A stretch of DNA of 64,000 nt from Novosphingobium terrae (GCF_017163935.1 NZ_JABVZR010000001.1:930001-994000), one strand, 5' to 3'. Counted from the stretch's first letter, positions 45,405-54,724 are shown. Made by a program: numbers and translations. Notes: generated by a model not told the origin, from the sequence alone.

Positions 45405-45998
45405 TTAACGGGCGAAGGCGGCGATGGTTGCGGTGGCTTCGCTCACGGCTGCCTCGGCAACCTCGGGACCGAAGGCCATGCCCTCGGCGGTGACCACGTC
45501 CACATCGTTCACGCCGACGAAGCTCAGCAGCGACTTGAGATGCGGCACGGCGAAGGGGAAGCCGCTGGCATCGTCATACTTGCCGGCGCGGGCGTGAGCG
45601 ATGATCGCCTTCTTGCCCTTGACCAGACCCTCGGGGCCCTCGGCGGTGTACTGGAAGGTGGTGCCGGCGCGGCCCACGTAATCGAACCAGGCCTTCAGCG
45701 TCGAGGGCATGCCGAAGTTGTAGAGCGGCAGGCCGATCAGCAGCACGTCGGCGTCGAAGACTTCACCGATGATCTCGTCCTGAAGCGCGCGGGCCTCGGC
45801 GAAGGCGCCGCCCTCGGGGGCCTGACGGCCGATGCCGGCGAGGCTCTGATGGGTGACGTGGGGCACGGGGTGCTTGTCGAGGTCACGCTCGACCACGGTC
45901 GAACCGGCGGGCAGAGCGGCCAGATAGGCGTCGATCAGCTTGTTGCTGACCGAATTGGCACCATTGGCGGACGAACGGATCACAAGAATTTTGCTCAT
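45405..45998 (-). CDS. azoR: FMN-dependent NADH:quinone/azo reductase
   Basis: A 197-residue flavodoxin-like enzyme of the AzoR family. It reduces quinones by two electrons, and azo dyes, using FMN and NADH. FMN-contact segments are VIRSSANGANSVS (about residues 6-18), PLYNFGMPSTLKAWFDYVGRAG (about 91-112) and ARAGKYDD. AGGAG lies 8 nt before ATG 45998. It sits between ygiD and yceI, divergent from a LysR regulator, which points to a quinone or aromatic stress response. Confidence 0.92.
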   Translation of the reverse strand: MSKILVIRSSANGANSVSNKLIDAYLAALPAGSTVVERDLDKHPVPHVTHQSLAGIGRQAPEGGAFAEARALQDEIIGEVFDADVLLIGLPLYNFGMPSTLKAWFDYVGRAGTTFQYTAEGPEGLVKGKKAIIAHARAGKYDDASGFPFAVPHLKSLLSFVGVNDVDVVTAEGMAFGPEVAEAAVSEATATIAAFAR

Positions 45999-46034
45999 GG
46001 GAAGGCTCCTGTGGGAATAGGGGGAGGGAAGGTT

Positions 46035-46808
46035 TCAGTTGAAAGCGTAAGCGTCGAGCCGCAGCGCACCCAGCGTGGTGCTGACATGCAGGCGTTGCGG
46101 TTTGGCGTCAGGCCCGGCGGCGCCCAGTGCCACAAAGAGCGGCAGCAGATGCTCGTCGGTGGGATGGGCCATGGCGGCATGCGGGGCAAGGCGGCGATAG
46201 GACACCAGATCGCAGGTGCGACCCGCCATCAGCGCATTGTGCATCCAGTCGGCAAATTCAGTGGCCCATGCAGGCTCGTCATTGCCGCCGCGCCGGTCGA
46301 GACTGCGCAGATTATGCGTGAAACCGCCGCTGGCGATCACCAGAATGTTCTGTTCGCGCAGATTTGCCAGCGCCCGGCCCAGTTGCAGGTGATGGCCCGG
46401 CCCCAGCGCGCTCTGGATCGAGAGCTGGATCACCGGAATATCGGCCTGCGGATACATCAGCATCAGCGGGATCCAGGCGCCGTGGTCGAGGCCGCGCGCC
46501 GCATCGGTGTGAGCGCGCAGGCCCGCATCGCCCAGCGTGTCGGCGATGCTTTCGGCCAGCTCCGGATCGCCATGGGCGGGGTAGCTCAGGGCGTAAAGCT
46601 GCTGGGGGAAGCCGTAGAAATCATGGATCGTGTCCAGATTGTCTGCGGCGCTCAGCGTGGGCACGTCATTGTCCCAATGGGCCGAAACCAGCAGGATGGC
46701 CCTGGGGCGCTCAAGCGTCTGGCCCAGCGAGGCGATGAAGCTGCGCGCCGGAATGTCCTCGAAGGGCATCATCGGCGAGCCGTGAGAGAGGAACAGTGTG
46801 GGCTGCAT
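46035..46808 (-). CDS. ygiD: 4,5-DOPA dioxygenase extradiol-like protein
   Basis: A 257-residue LigB-type extradiol dioxygenase. Zinc/iron ligands fit LSHGSPMM (His9), VSAHWDN (His44) and GLDHGAWIPL, plus GGFTHNL for the catalytic His. YgiD relatives cleave DOPA-type catechols; here the natural substrate is unknown. It is first in the minus-strand cluster ahead of azoR (36 bp) and starts about 140 bp from the divergent LysR regulator, its likely controller. Confidence 0.88.
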   Translation of the reverse strand: MQPTLFLSHGSPMMPFEDIPARSFIASLGQTLERPRAILLVSAHWDNDVPTLSAADNLDTIHDFYGFPQQLYALSYPAHGDPELAESIADTLGDAGLRAHTDAARGLDHGAWIPLMLMYPQADIPVIQLSIQSALGPGHHLQLGRALANLREQNILVIASGGFTHNLRSLDRRGGNDEPAWATEFADWMHNALMAGRTCDLVSYRRLAPHAAMAHPTDEHLLPLFVALGAAGPDAKPQRLHVSTTLGALRLDAYAFN

Positions 46809-46908
46809 GACAGGCTCCGGCGAAAAGGGGTGGCGGCGCGCTGGGGGGATGGGGGGAGGGGCGCGCCGCCTTGAGAGGTGAAATAGGGTAATGATCTTTG
46901 CATGCCTA

Positions 46909-46938
46909 TTCGCTAAAGCGGCATTCTGATTATGCGAA
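46909..46938. promoter_or_regulatory. Candidate LysR-type binding site
   Basis: TTCGC (46909-46913) and GCGAA (46934-46938) form an inverted pair separated by 20 bp in the 143-bp region between ygiD and the LysR gene; a smaller CGC-TAAA-GCG repeat lies within. The placement fits a divergent LysR operator. Confidence 0.35.
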
Positions 46939-46951
46939 AACGGATAGTGTG

Positions 46952-47836
46952 ATGGATTGGGAAGACGTTCGCAGCTTTTTGGCCATTGCCCGCATGCGTA
47001 CCTTGTCGGGCGCGGCGCGCTCGCTGGGGGTGAGGCAATCGACGATGAGCCGCCGCCTCTCCGCGCTGGAGCAGCGCGCGGGCGCCCGCCTGCTGCAAAA
47101 GACCCCGGCGGGTTACGAACTCACCGGTCTGGGCGAGGCCGTGCTGGGCAATGCCGAGCGCATGGAGGCCGAGGCCATCGCCGTGGAACGCATGGTGCAG
47201 GGGCGCGATGTGGCGCTTTCGGGCGTGGTGCGGGTGACCACGGTGGACATCATGGCCAGCCGCCTGATGCCCGGCACGATCACCCGGCTGCAGGCGCGCT
47301 ATCCCGGCATCAGCGTGGATGTGCTGGCCGATATCCGTTCGCTGTCCTTGTCGCGGCGCGAGGCCGATCTGGCGATCCGCATGGTGCCCTTCGAGGGGCG
47401 CGAGCTGGTGGCGCGGCGCATGGGGCGGGCATCGGGCGCGCTCTATGCCAGCGGGCCCTATCTGGCGCAGCATGGGCGCGATCTGTCCTCGCCGGACCAT
47501 TCGGTCATCACCCTGCTGGAGGATCAGGCCCATATGCCCGAGGCCCGCTGGCTGGCGCAGATGGTGCCTCATGCGCGTGTCGCCATGCGCAGCAACAGCC
47601 GCGAGACTCAGGGCGGCGCGGCGGCGGCCGGGCTCGGGCTGGCCTGCCTGCCCTGCTATCTGGGCGATGGTCTGCCGGGGCTGGAAAAGCTGAAAGAGGC
47701 GGGCGGTCCGCCCCCGCGTGAGGTGTGGCTGGGGGTTCACCCGGACCTGCGCCATATGCCCCGCATCCGCGCCGTGATCGATGCGCTCGATGCGGAGTTT
47801 GCGGCACAAGTGCATCTGCTGGCACCGGATGATTGA
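46952..47836 (+). CDS. LysR-family regulator divergent from ygiD-azoR-yceI
   Basis: A 294-residue regulator. The N-terminal HTH (about residues 3-62) reads [20 protein letters not shown] and [20 protein letters not shown]. The effector domain follows, with [14 protein letters not shown] as the hinge. ATG 46952 is chosen because the HTH normally begins 2-4 residues after Met; the longer frame adds 18 residues overlapping the putative operator. It probably controls the divergent reductase cluster in response to a quinone or aromatic inducer. Confidence 0.88.
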   Translation: MDWEDVRSFLAIARMRTLSGAARSLGVRQSTMSRRLSALEQRAGARLLQKTPAGYELTGLGEAVLGNAERMEAEAIAVERMVQGRDVALSGVVRVTTVDIMASRLMPGTITRLQARYPGISVDVLADIRSLSLSRREADLAIRMVPFEGRELVARRMGRASGALYASGPYLAQHGRDLSSPDHSVITLLEDQAHMPEARWLAQMVPHARVAMRSNSRETQGGAAAAGLGLACLPCYLGDGLPGLEKLKEAGGPPPREVWLGVHPDLRHMPRIRAVIDALDAEFAAQVHLLAPDD

Positions 47837-47991
47837 TTGAATGTTGCTTTTATCGTTTCCATGAAGTAACAAGATTTCGCGCATTGGCCATTTGCCCTGC
47901 ATGCAGGCGGTTCCCCCCGTCGTGCTATGCTGGTAAAGGCGCGCGCTCAAACCCACCGAACCATCCGTTCAGCCAGACGAGTCGATATCCC

Positions 47992-49842
47992 ATGCCTCAT
48001 TATCGTTCACGCACCTCCACCCATGGCCGCAATATGGCGGGCGCACGTGGCCTGTGGCGCGCGACGGGCATGAAGGATGAGGATTTCGGCAAGCCGATCA
48101 TCGCGGTGGCCAACAGCTTCACGCAATTCGTGCCGGGCCATGTTCATCTGAAAGACCTCGGCCAGCTTGTCGCGCGCGAGATCGAGGCGGCGGGCGGCGT
48201 CGCCAAGGAATTCAACACCATCGCCATCGATGACGGCATCGCCATGGGCCATGGCGGTATGCTCTATTCGCTGCCCAGCCGCGACCTGATCGCCGACAGC
48301 GTGGAATATATGGTCAACGGGCACTGCGCCGACGCCATCGTCTGCATCTCCAACTGCGACAAGATCACGCCCGGCATGCTGATGGCCGCGATGCGCCTCA
48401 ACATTCCGGTGGTCTTCGTCTCGGGCGGCCCGATGGAAGCGGGCAAGGTGACGATCCGCGGCAAGGAGCGCGCGCTGGATCTGGTCGACGCCATGGTGGT
48501 CGCCGCCGACGACAGCTACACCGATGAGGAAGTGGCCGAGATCGAAAAGGCCGCTTGCCCCACCTGCGGTTCGTGCAGCGGCATGTTCACCGCCAATTCG
48601 ATGAACTGCCTGACCGAGGCGCTTGGCCTGTCTCTGCCGGGCAATGGCTCGGTGCTGGCCACCCACGCCGACCGCGAGCGCCTGTTCCGCGAGGCAGGCC
48701 GCGTCGCCGTGGACCTGTGCAAGCGTTACTACGAGCAGGACGATGAGAGCGCCCTGCCGCGCAACATCGCCACGCGCGCGGCCTTCGAGAACGCCATGAG
48801 CCTCGACATCGCCATGGGAGGTTCGACCAACACGGTGCTCCACCTGCTGGCCGCTGCCTATGAGGGCGGCGTGGACTTCACCATGGCCGATATCGATGCG
48901 CTTTCGCGCAAGGTGCCCGTGCTGTGCAAGGTGGCGCCCGCCGTGGCCGATGTGCATATGGAAGACGTCCACCGCGCCGGTGGCATCCCCGCCATCCTCG
49001 GCCAGCTCGACCGCGCCGGTCTGCTCGACACCAGCGTGCCCACCATCCACTCGCGCACGCTGGCCGAAGGGCTGGACCGCTGGGACGTCAGCCGCAGCAA
49101 TGCCGAAAGCGTTGCCGAATTCTTCCGCGCGGCGCCCGGCGGCGTGCCCACGCAGGTGGCCTTCAGCCAGTCGCAGCGCTGGAAGGAACTGGACATCGAC
49201 CGCGAGAAGGGCGTGATCCGCAGCGCCGAAAACGCCTTCTCCAAGGATGGCGGTCTGGCCGTGCTGTTCGGCAATCTCGCCCCCGAAGGCTGCATCGTGA
49301 AGACGGCGGGCGTGGATGAATCGATCCTCACCTTCAAGGGTACGGCCCATGTCTTCGAAAGCCAGGACGCTGCTGTTGTCGGCATCCTTGGCGGCGAGGT
49401 GAAGGCGGGCGAAGTGGTGGTGATCCGCTACGAAGGCCCCAAGGGCGGGCCGGGCATGCAGGAAATGCTCTACCCCACCAGCTATCTGAAGTCCAAGGGG
49501 TTGGGCAAGGCCTGCGCCCTCATCACCGACGGGCGCTTCTCGGGTGGTTCCTCGGGGCTTTCCATTGGCCACGTTTCGCCGGAAGCCGCCGAGGGCGGGT
49601 TGATCGCTCTGGTGGCGACGGGCGATCCGATCATCATCGACATCCCCAACCGTGGCATCACCCTCGACCTGCCCGACAGCGTGCTGGCCGAGCGTCGCGC
49701 CGAGATGGAAGCGCGCGGCGCCAAGGCGTGGAAGCCGGTGGGCCGCAAGCGTGAGGTGTCTCTGGCCCTGCGCGCTTACGCCGCGATGACGACCAATGCC
49801 GCCAAGGGTGCGGTGCGGGATGTGACGCAGATTGAAAAGTAA
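47992..49842 (+). CDS. ilvD: Dihydroxy-acid dehydratase
   Basis: Converts dihydroxy acids to 2-keto acids in isoleucine and valine synthesis. 616 residues. The iron-sulfur cluster ligands are in [12 protein letters not shown] and [28 protein letters not shown] and [24 protein letters not shown] are further family signatures. ATG 47992 gives the standard N-terminus [13 protein letters not shown]; the frame upstream is open but unconserved. It is the lone branched-chain gene here, followed after 11 bp by a repeat element. Confidence 0.95.
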   Translation: MPHYRSRTSTHGRNMAGARGLWRATGMKDEDFGKPIIAVANSFTQFVPGHVHLKDLGQLVAREIEAAGGVAKEFNTIAIDDGIAMGHGGMLYSLPSRDLIADSVEYMVNGHCADAIVCISNCDKITPGMLMAAMRLNIPVVFVSGGPMEAGKVTIRGKERALDLVDAMVVAADDSYTDEEVAEIEKAACPTCGSCSGMFTANSMNCLTEALGLSLPGNGSVLATHADRERLFREAGRVAVDLCKRYYEQDDESALPRNIATRAAFENAMSLDIAMGGSTNTVLHLLAAAYEGGVDFTMADIDALSRKVPVLCKVAPAVADVHMEDVHRAGGIPAILGQLDRAGLLDTSVPTIHSRTLAEGLDRWDVSRSNAESVAEFFRAAPGGVPTQVAFSQSQRWKELDIDREKGVIRSAENAFSKDGGLAVLFGNLAPEGCIVKTAGVDESILTFKGTAHVFESQDAAVVGILGGEVKAGEVVVIRYEGPKGGPGMQEMLYPTSYLKSKGLGKACALITDGRFSGGSSGLSIGHVSPEAAEGGLIALVATGDPIIIDIPNRGITLDLPDSVLAERRAEMEARGAKAWKPVGRKREVSLALRAYAAMTTNAAKGAVRDVTQIEK

Positions 49843-49853
49843 GAAGGGTTAAA

Positions 49854-50085
49854 GCAGGGGGCGTTACGCCCCCTGCACCCCCATTACGTCTCCCGACGAA
49901 ACGGCAGTGGCATCCGATTGGTGCGCCCCGGCTCTCCACCTGCGTGACGCAAGGCGCCGCAGGCAGGCAATCCTTCCATAGGCCGTGCCTGCGATTTTAT
50001 GCCTGCGCCGCTATGAAGCCGTGCCTGACCGATAGGTTGCGCACCACGTAGACATTAAAGGGAGCGCGAGGGCGATGGCCCTCGC
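49854..50085. repeat. Palindromic intergenic element, copy 8
   Basis: The left stem is the GCAGGGGGCG / CGCCCCCTGC variant (49854-49876), as in copy 5. The centre has GGCGCCGCAGGC and GCCTGCGCCGC. The right stem is GCGAGGGC / GCCCTCGC (50066-50085), followed by TCTTCTCTTTTCTT. It is between co-oriented ilvD and the asparaginase-like gene. Confidence 0.88.
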
Positions 50086-50158
50086 ATCTTCTCTTTTCTT
50101 CCCCCTGCCTTCTGTCTACCTGATCCGCCTGCAAATCATCAAAACAGGCGCTCGATCC

Positions 50159-50644
50159 ATGGCTGACATTCTGATCCTCACCACCGGCGGCACGATCGAC
50201 AAGGTCTATTTCGACGCTCTGTCGGAGTTTCAGGTGGGCGACACGATGGTCACCAAGCTGATGGAGATCGGCCTGGTGAAGCATGATGTGCGCATTCAGG
50301 AAATCTGCCGCAAGGACAGCCTTGAGCTGGACGACACCGACCGTGCCGCCCTGCGCCAAGCCATCGAAAGCGCTTCGGAAAGCCGCATCGTCATCACCCA
50401 TGGCACGGATACGATGACCGACACGGCGGCAGTGCTGAAAGACATTCCGGGCAAGACCGTGTGCATGCTGGGCGCGCTGAGCCCGGCGCGCTTTGCCGAG
50501 AGCGATGCCACCTTCAATCTGGGCATGGCCTTTGGTGTGGTGCAGTCCGCCGCGCCGGGCATCTACATCGCCATGAACGGCACGGTGTTCGATGCTTCGA
50601 AGGTGCGCAAGGACCGCAGCATCGGCGCTTTCGTCTCGATCTGA
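50159..50644 (+). CDS. Single-domain asparaginase-like protein
   Basis: A 161-residue protein equal to the N-terminal domain of type I/II asparaginases. The catalytic-Thr motif TTGGTIDK (about residues 8-15) and second motif HGTDTMTDTA (about 81-90) are present, but the C-terminal domain that normally completes the active-site dimer is absent. Such short forms exist as annotated proteins of uncertain activity. ATG 50159 gives MADILILTTGG; the longer frame runs back into the repeat. It is alone; a 419-bp gap follows. Confidence 0.82.
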   Translation: MADILILTTGGTIDKVYFDALSEFQVGDTMVTKLMEIGLVKHDVRIQEICRKDSLELDDTDRAALRQAIESASESRIVITHGTDTMTDTAAVLKDIPGKTVCMLGALSPARFAESDATFNLGMAFGVVQSAAPGIYIAMNGTVFDASKVRKDRSIGAFVSI

Positions 50645-51063
50645 AGCCAGCCTCAGCGCCCGTTCGATCCGCCCATCGCCTGATGGGCCCGGGCGCGGCT
50701 GACCTTCGTTTGCATGGTTGAGCTAATTCAGCCCGCCTGATCAGCAACTTGCGGTTCAAGCTGATGGATCATGGCCTGAAACTTATAAGTCCTTATCGGG
50801 TGGTGAGCGATGAAATGCGCTCACTTCAATCAATTGACGTGCCCGGGGCTGGCGGCTCAGGGGTGATTTGAATGACCCTAAACCGAAAATGAATAGCGGG
50901 GCCGCGCGCCGTTTCTGTCATTGAACATGCATGGTTCAGGTGAGCCGGTCGGTCTGTTGTAGGGCGATCAAGGCATCACACACCGCGACGTGCGCAGGAA
51001 CGGGCGACAGAACAGGGTCGCGTCGCGGAGAGAAAAGAAAACCCTGACCGAGGGAGGATCAAA
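50645..51063. other. 419-bp intergenic region upstream of the TonB receptor
   Basis: No open frame with good support is seen. It contains the perfect palindrome ACTTATAAGT (50781-50790), the inverted repeat TGAAC-N7-GTTCA (50932-50948), and just before the receptor start a purine-rich leader with GGGAGGATC. It probably holds the receptor promoter and regulatory sites; no clear -35/-10 pair could be assigned. Confidence 0.5.
50932..50948. promoter_or_regulatory. Operator-like inverted repeat upstream of TonB receptor
   Basis: TGAAC and GTTCA are separated by ATGCATG, itself nearly self-complementary, about 115 bp before the receptor start codon. Confidence 0.35.
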
Positions 51064-53949
51064 GTGAGGAAATTTGTCGCTGCCTTTCTGGCAGGAGGAA
51101 GCATGCTGGCCGTTTGTGGCGTGGCGGTGGCCGGTACGGCCGCGGCGCAGCCTCAGCAGGCCGATGCTCCGGCAGCCGCGCAGGATGCGGCCCCTCTGGC
51201 CCCTGCGGTGCCTGACAAGGATATCATCGTCACCGGCTCGCGCACGGTGAAGAATGGTGACGCCAGCCCCACGCCGGTCACGGTCGTCACCACCGAGAAT
51301 CTCACCAATCTGCGCCCCACCAGCATCACGGAATCGATCAACACCCTGCCGGTGTTCTCGGGCTCACGCGGGGCCTTCAGCAATCCGGGCGCGTCGGGCG
51401 GCGTGTCGGGCGGCAATGGCAATGCCGCGCAGCTCAACCTGCGCAATCTGGGCGGCCAGCGCACGCTGGTGCTGCTCGATGGCCGGCGCGTGCCGCCGAC
51501 CTCCTTCACCAACATCGTCGATGCCGACGTCATTCCGCAGCTGCTGGTCAAGCGCGTGGATACGGTGACGGGCGGTGTCTCGGCGGTCTATGGTTCGGAT
51601 GCGGTCTCGGGCGTGGTGAACTTCATCACCGACACCAAATTCGAGGGGCTGAAGATGCAGGCGCAGGCCGGGATCTCGCAATTGGGCGATGATCCCAGCC
51701 AGGAAGCCGCCATCGCTTTCGGCAAGAAATTCGCTGACGGCAAAGGCCATTTCGAAGCCAGCTATGAGTTCCGCAACGATTCCGGCATCGACAGCCGCGC
51801 CTCGCGCTCGTGGCTGAACCGCCCGGTGGTGACGGGGGCGGGCACGGCAGCCTCGCCCTACACGCTGACGACCAACACCACCATCTCCACCAGCCCCTTC
51901 GGTGGCCGCATCAATGGTTGCGGCACGGGCTGCGCGCTGGCCGGCCAGTATTTCGGCGCCAATGGTGTGTTGAGCGCCTTCAACAATGGCACCGCTTCCA
52001 ACAGTGCGGGTGTGCAGAGCGGTGGTGCGGGCGGCTACTATGACAATTCGCTCAAGGCCGCGACGCGCCAGCATCAGATCTATGCCCGTTTCGACTATGA
52101 TCTGACTGACGACATCCATGCCTTCTTCGTGGGCAGCGGCAACTTCAAGCACAACACCTCTTTCGGCAGCGCCTATCAGCTGGGCACGGGCGAGACCTAT
52201 TCGACCGGCAATGCCTTCCTCTCGCCGGCCTATGCCTCGCAGATGACCGGCTCGACCTTCACCATGAGCAGCATTCTGGCCGAGGCCGGGCGCCCGCGCT
52301 ATGATTCCGACACGCGCCAGCTGATGTTCACGGCGGGTCTGGAAGGCAAGATCGGCAGCAAGTATGACTGGTCGCTCTCCTATGTGCGGGGTGACTCGCG
52401 TCTGACCACCGTCATTTCCAACGATCTCAACCAGCAGAAGCTGTCGGCGGCGCTTGATGCGGTGAATGTGAACGGCGTGGCCACCTGCTATGCCGCCACG
52501 CAGGCCAACACCGCCGCCGCCTATGCCAATTGCTCGCCGCTCAACCTGTTCGGGCCCAGCGCGGCCAGCGCCGCCTCGCTGGCCTATATCATGGACACCA
52601 CGCGCTATGTGGCCAGCACCGGCCAGCATGACGTGAACGCCTCGATCTCGGGCAGCCCTTTCTCGACCTGGGCGGGTGAGGTGACCACCGCTCTGTCGGG
52701 TGAGTGGCGCATGCAGTCCTTCTCGGCGACCAGCACCTCGACGCCGACGATGTATGCCAATTGCACCAATCTGCGCTACAATTGCTCGTCCTCGACCACG
52801 CTGGACAACATCACCCTGCCGTCGAACCCGCATGTCTCGCAGTCGGTGTGGGAAGTGGCGGGCGAGGCCAATGTGCCGCTGGTCAAGGATGCCCGCTTCT
52901 TCCGTGACCTGAGCGTCAATCTGGCCGCGCGCTACACCAAATACAACACGGTGGGCGCCTATTGGACCTGGAAGATCGGTGGCGACTGGAAGGTCAGCCA
53001 TGAGCTGCGCTTCCGCGGCACCATCAGCCGCGACATCCGGGCGCCCACCCTGAACGATCTCTATGCCACCCAAAGTGTGGTGCCGGTGAGCAATCAGGAT
53101 CTGCTGGGCAAGACGCCGACCGGCACGCTGGTGCCCTCGGTCAATCTGTCGAACCCCAATCTGACGGCGGAAATCGGCAAGACCTGGACGGCGGGCTTTG
53201 TCTACAAGCCTGATTTCATTCGTGGCTTCAGTCTGGCGGTCGATTATTACAACATCAAGATCAGCAATGCGATCACCACGGTGCAGGGCTTCCAGCCTTC
53301 CACCCAGCAGGGCTGCAACACGGGCGGCATCTCGCTCTATTGCAATCTGATCCAGCGCGATCCCACCACCGGCGCGGTGACGGCCTGGTATGTGCAGCCG
53401 ATCAACCTGTCGAAGATCACCACCTATGGCGTCGATTTCGAGGCCAATTACGCCACCCATATCGGCAACCACGCCTTCAACCTGCGCGGGTTGACGGCAT
53501 GGCAGCCGCATATCCGCTACATCCAGCCGGGCGTGGCGGTGATCGATCAGGGCGATGTGGCCTTCGGCAGCAACGGCCTGACCGCCAGCCCGAGCTGGCG
53601 CATCACCGGCACGGCCAGCTTCAACGTCACGCAGGCCTTCCGTCTGGATGCGATCTATCGCTGGCGCAATTCCATGAAGCTGTGGGGTGATCCCACGGTG
53701 GTCTGGGCGCCGGGGCAGGGCACTGTGGGGGCCTTCGGCCAGCTGGGCCTGAATGCTTCCTTCAGCTTCGATGCGATGAGCGCGGGCAAGGGCGAGTTCT
53801 TCGTGAACGTGCAGAATCTGTTCGACGCCAAGCCGCAGGCGATCAATGCGCCGGGCACCTCGACCGGCCCGGGCGGCTTTGGCGGCTGGGCCATGACCGA
53901 CGATCCGGTGGGCCGCTATTTCACGGCAGGCGTGCGCCTGAAGTTCTGA
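51064..53949 (+). CDS. TonB-dependent outer-membrane receptor
   Basis: A 961-residue outer-membrane transporter. A signal peptide (about residues 1-28) is followed by an Ala/Gln/Pro-rich linker and the TonB box region DKDIIVTGSR. The plug domain has LRNLGGQRTLVLLDGRRVPP and GGVSAVYGSDAVSGVVNFIT. A 22-stranded barrel ends in YFTAGVRLKF with terminal Phe. The start is GTG 51064 with GGAGG upstream. The ligand is unknown; sphingomonads use many such receptors for carbohydrates and aromatics. No adjacent transport or degradation gene gives a hint. Confidence 0.94.
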   Translation: MRKFVAAFLAGGSMLAVCGVAVAGTAAAQPQQADAPAAAQDAAPLAPAVPDKDIIVTGSRTVKNGDASPTPVTVVTTENLTNLRPTSITESINTLPVFSGSRGAFSNPGASGGVSGGNGNAAQLNLRNLGGQRTLVLLDGRRVPPTSFTNIVDADVIPQLLVKRVDTVTGGVSAVYGSDAVSGVVNFITDTKFEGLKMQAQAGISQLGDDPSQEAAIAFGKKFADGKGHFEASYEFRNDSGIDSRASRSWLNRPVVTGAGTAASPYTLTTNTTISTSPFGGRINGCGTGCALAGQYFGANGVLSAFNNGTASNSAGVQSGGAGGYYDNSLKAATRQHQIYARFDYDLTDDIHAFFVGSGNFKHNTSFGSAYQLGTGETYSTGNAFLSPAYASQMTGSTFTMSSILAEAGRPRYDSDTRQLMFTAGLEGKIGSKYDWSLSYVRGDSRLTTVISNDLNQQKLSAALDAVNVNGVATCYAATQANTAAAYANCSPLNLFGPSAASAASLAYIMDTTRYVASTGQHDVNASISGSPFSTWAGEVTTALSGEWRMQSFSATSTSTPTMYANCTNLRYNCSSSTTLDNITLPSNPHVSQSVWEVAGEANVPLVKDARFFRDLSVNLAARYTKYNTVGAYWTWKIGGDWKVSHELRFRGTISRDIRAPTLNDLYATQSVVPVSNQDLLGKTPTGTLVPSVNLSNPNLTAEIGKTWTAGFVYKPDFIRGFSLAVDYYNIKISNAITTVQGFQPSTQQGCNTGGISLYCNLIQRDPTTGAVTAWYVQPINLSKITTYGVDFEANYATHIGNHAFNLRGLTAWQPHIRYIQPGVAVIDQGDVAFGSNGLTASPSWRITGTASFNVTQAFRLDAIYRWRNSMKLWGDPTVVWAPGQGTVGAFGQLGLNASFSFDAMSAGKGEFFVNVQNLFDAKPQAINAPGTSTGPGGFGGWAMTDDPVGRYFTAGVRLKF

Positions 53950-53973
53950 TCCTCTGTCGCAACGGATCGGACG

Positions 53974-54010
53974 GCGCCCCGGAGAGGATCATCCTTTCCG
54001 GGGCGCTTTT
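53974..54010 (+). terminator. Rho-independent terminator after TonB receptor
   Basis: GCGCCCCGGA (53974-53983) pairs perfectly with TCCGGGGCGC (53997-54006), followed by TTTTTATT. Confidence 0.92.
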
Positions 54011-54114
54011 TATTGATCGATAAAATCGCTCATAGATTGCATTTCAAGCAATTTTTCAAATCAGGCGGCGTGCAGCATAAGGCCCTCATCACGCAGATGA
54101 TGGAACTTCAGACG

Positions 54115-54309
54115 ATGACCAGCCTTCCTTTTGACATGGCTTACTCTGCCCGCCCTGTCCGCACCGCCAGCCGCGCTATTGCTCTGCATCGCCGCCCGGC
54201 TCAGGTGGAGAATGGCCTGTGGCGCGCTCTGCCGCTGGCCTTTGCCCTCAGCGCGGGGCTGTGGGGCATGGGGGCTGGCATTGCCATCGCGGCGCTGCAT
54301 CACCTCTAA
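54115..54309 (+). CDS. Small predicted membrane protein
   Basis: A frame of about 64 residues with a basic N-terminal half and one C-terminal transmembrane helix (ALPLAFALSAGLWGMGAGIAIAAL). Third codon positions are G/C-rich and codons match neighbours, so it looks real, but no family is recognised and no Shine-Dalgarno sequence decides between starts at 54100, 54115 and 54136. It lies between the receptor terminator and the convergent HxlR gene. Confidence 0.5.
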   Translation: MTSLPFDMAYSARPVRTASRAIALHRRPAQVENGLWRALPLAFALSAGLWGMGAGIAIAALHHL

Positions 54310-54331
54310 GATCAGGCCGACGTTTGGCCGG

Positions 54332-54688
54332 TTACGCCGCCAGCCTTCGCCCGAAGAGGTCCATATTGGCCTCACCCCAGTCCTTCAGCGCCATGATGAT
54401 CGGCGAAAGGGACAACCCCCGATCCGACAGCGAATAATCCACCCGGGGCGGCACTTGTGCAAAGACCTCGCGGTGGATCAGCCCATCGGCTTCCAGCTCC
54501 CGCAATTGATTGGTCAGCATGCGCTGGGTGACATCGCCCACCATGCGGCGCAGGGCGTTGAAGCGGATCGGGCCATCGAGCAGATGGTAGAGGATCACCG
54601 CCTTCCACTTGCCGTCAATCAGGCTGACAGCGGCTTCCACCGCGCAGCCGGGCGTGCAGTCGAGGCGGGAGTGGCGGGCCTTTACCAT
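54332..54688 (-). CDS. HxlR-family transcriptional regulator
   Basis: A 118-residue winged-helix protein of the HxlR/DUF24 family. It has an N-terminal Cys pair (DCTPGCAVEAAV, residues about 10-21), then the core SLIDGKWKAVILYHLLDGPIRFNALRR and VTQRMLTNQLRELEADGLIHR, and late VDYSLSDRGLSL. Members such as YodB and HypR sense quinones and aldehydes through an N-terminal Cys (here Cys11 or Cys15). It is divergent from a quinone-reductase-like gene with a palindromic site between, the normal layout for this family. Confidence 0.9.
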   Translation of the reverse strand: MVKARHSRLDCTPGCAVEAAVSLIDGKWKAVILYHLLDGPIRFNALRRMVGDVTQRMLTNQLRELEADGLIHREVFAQVPPRVDYSLSDRGLSLSPIIMALKDWGEANMDLFGRRLAA

Positions 54689-54708
54689 GGCGAAGTGACC
54701 ATCTTACG

Positions 54709-54724
54709 GTATCCTTTTTGATAC
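54709..54724. promoter_or_regulatory. Candidate HxlR operator
   Basis: GTATC (54709-54713) and GATAC (54720-54724) form a perfect inverted repeat around six bases (CTTTTT), midway between the divergent HxlR and reductase genes. Confidence 0.6.

Noticed and set aside
51364-53511. 715-codon open frame antisense to the TonB receptor
   Set aside because: The sense frame has signal peptide, plug and barrel; the antisense is a composition effect.
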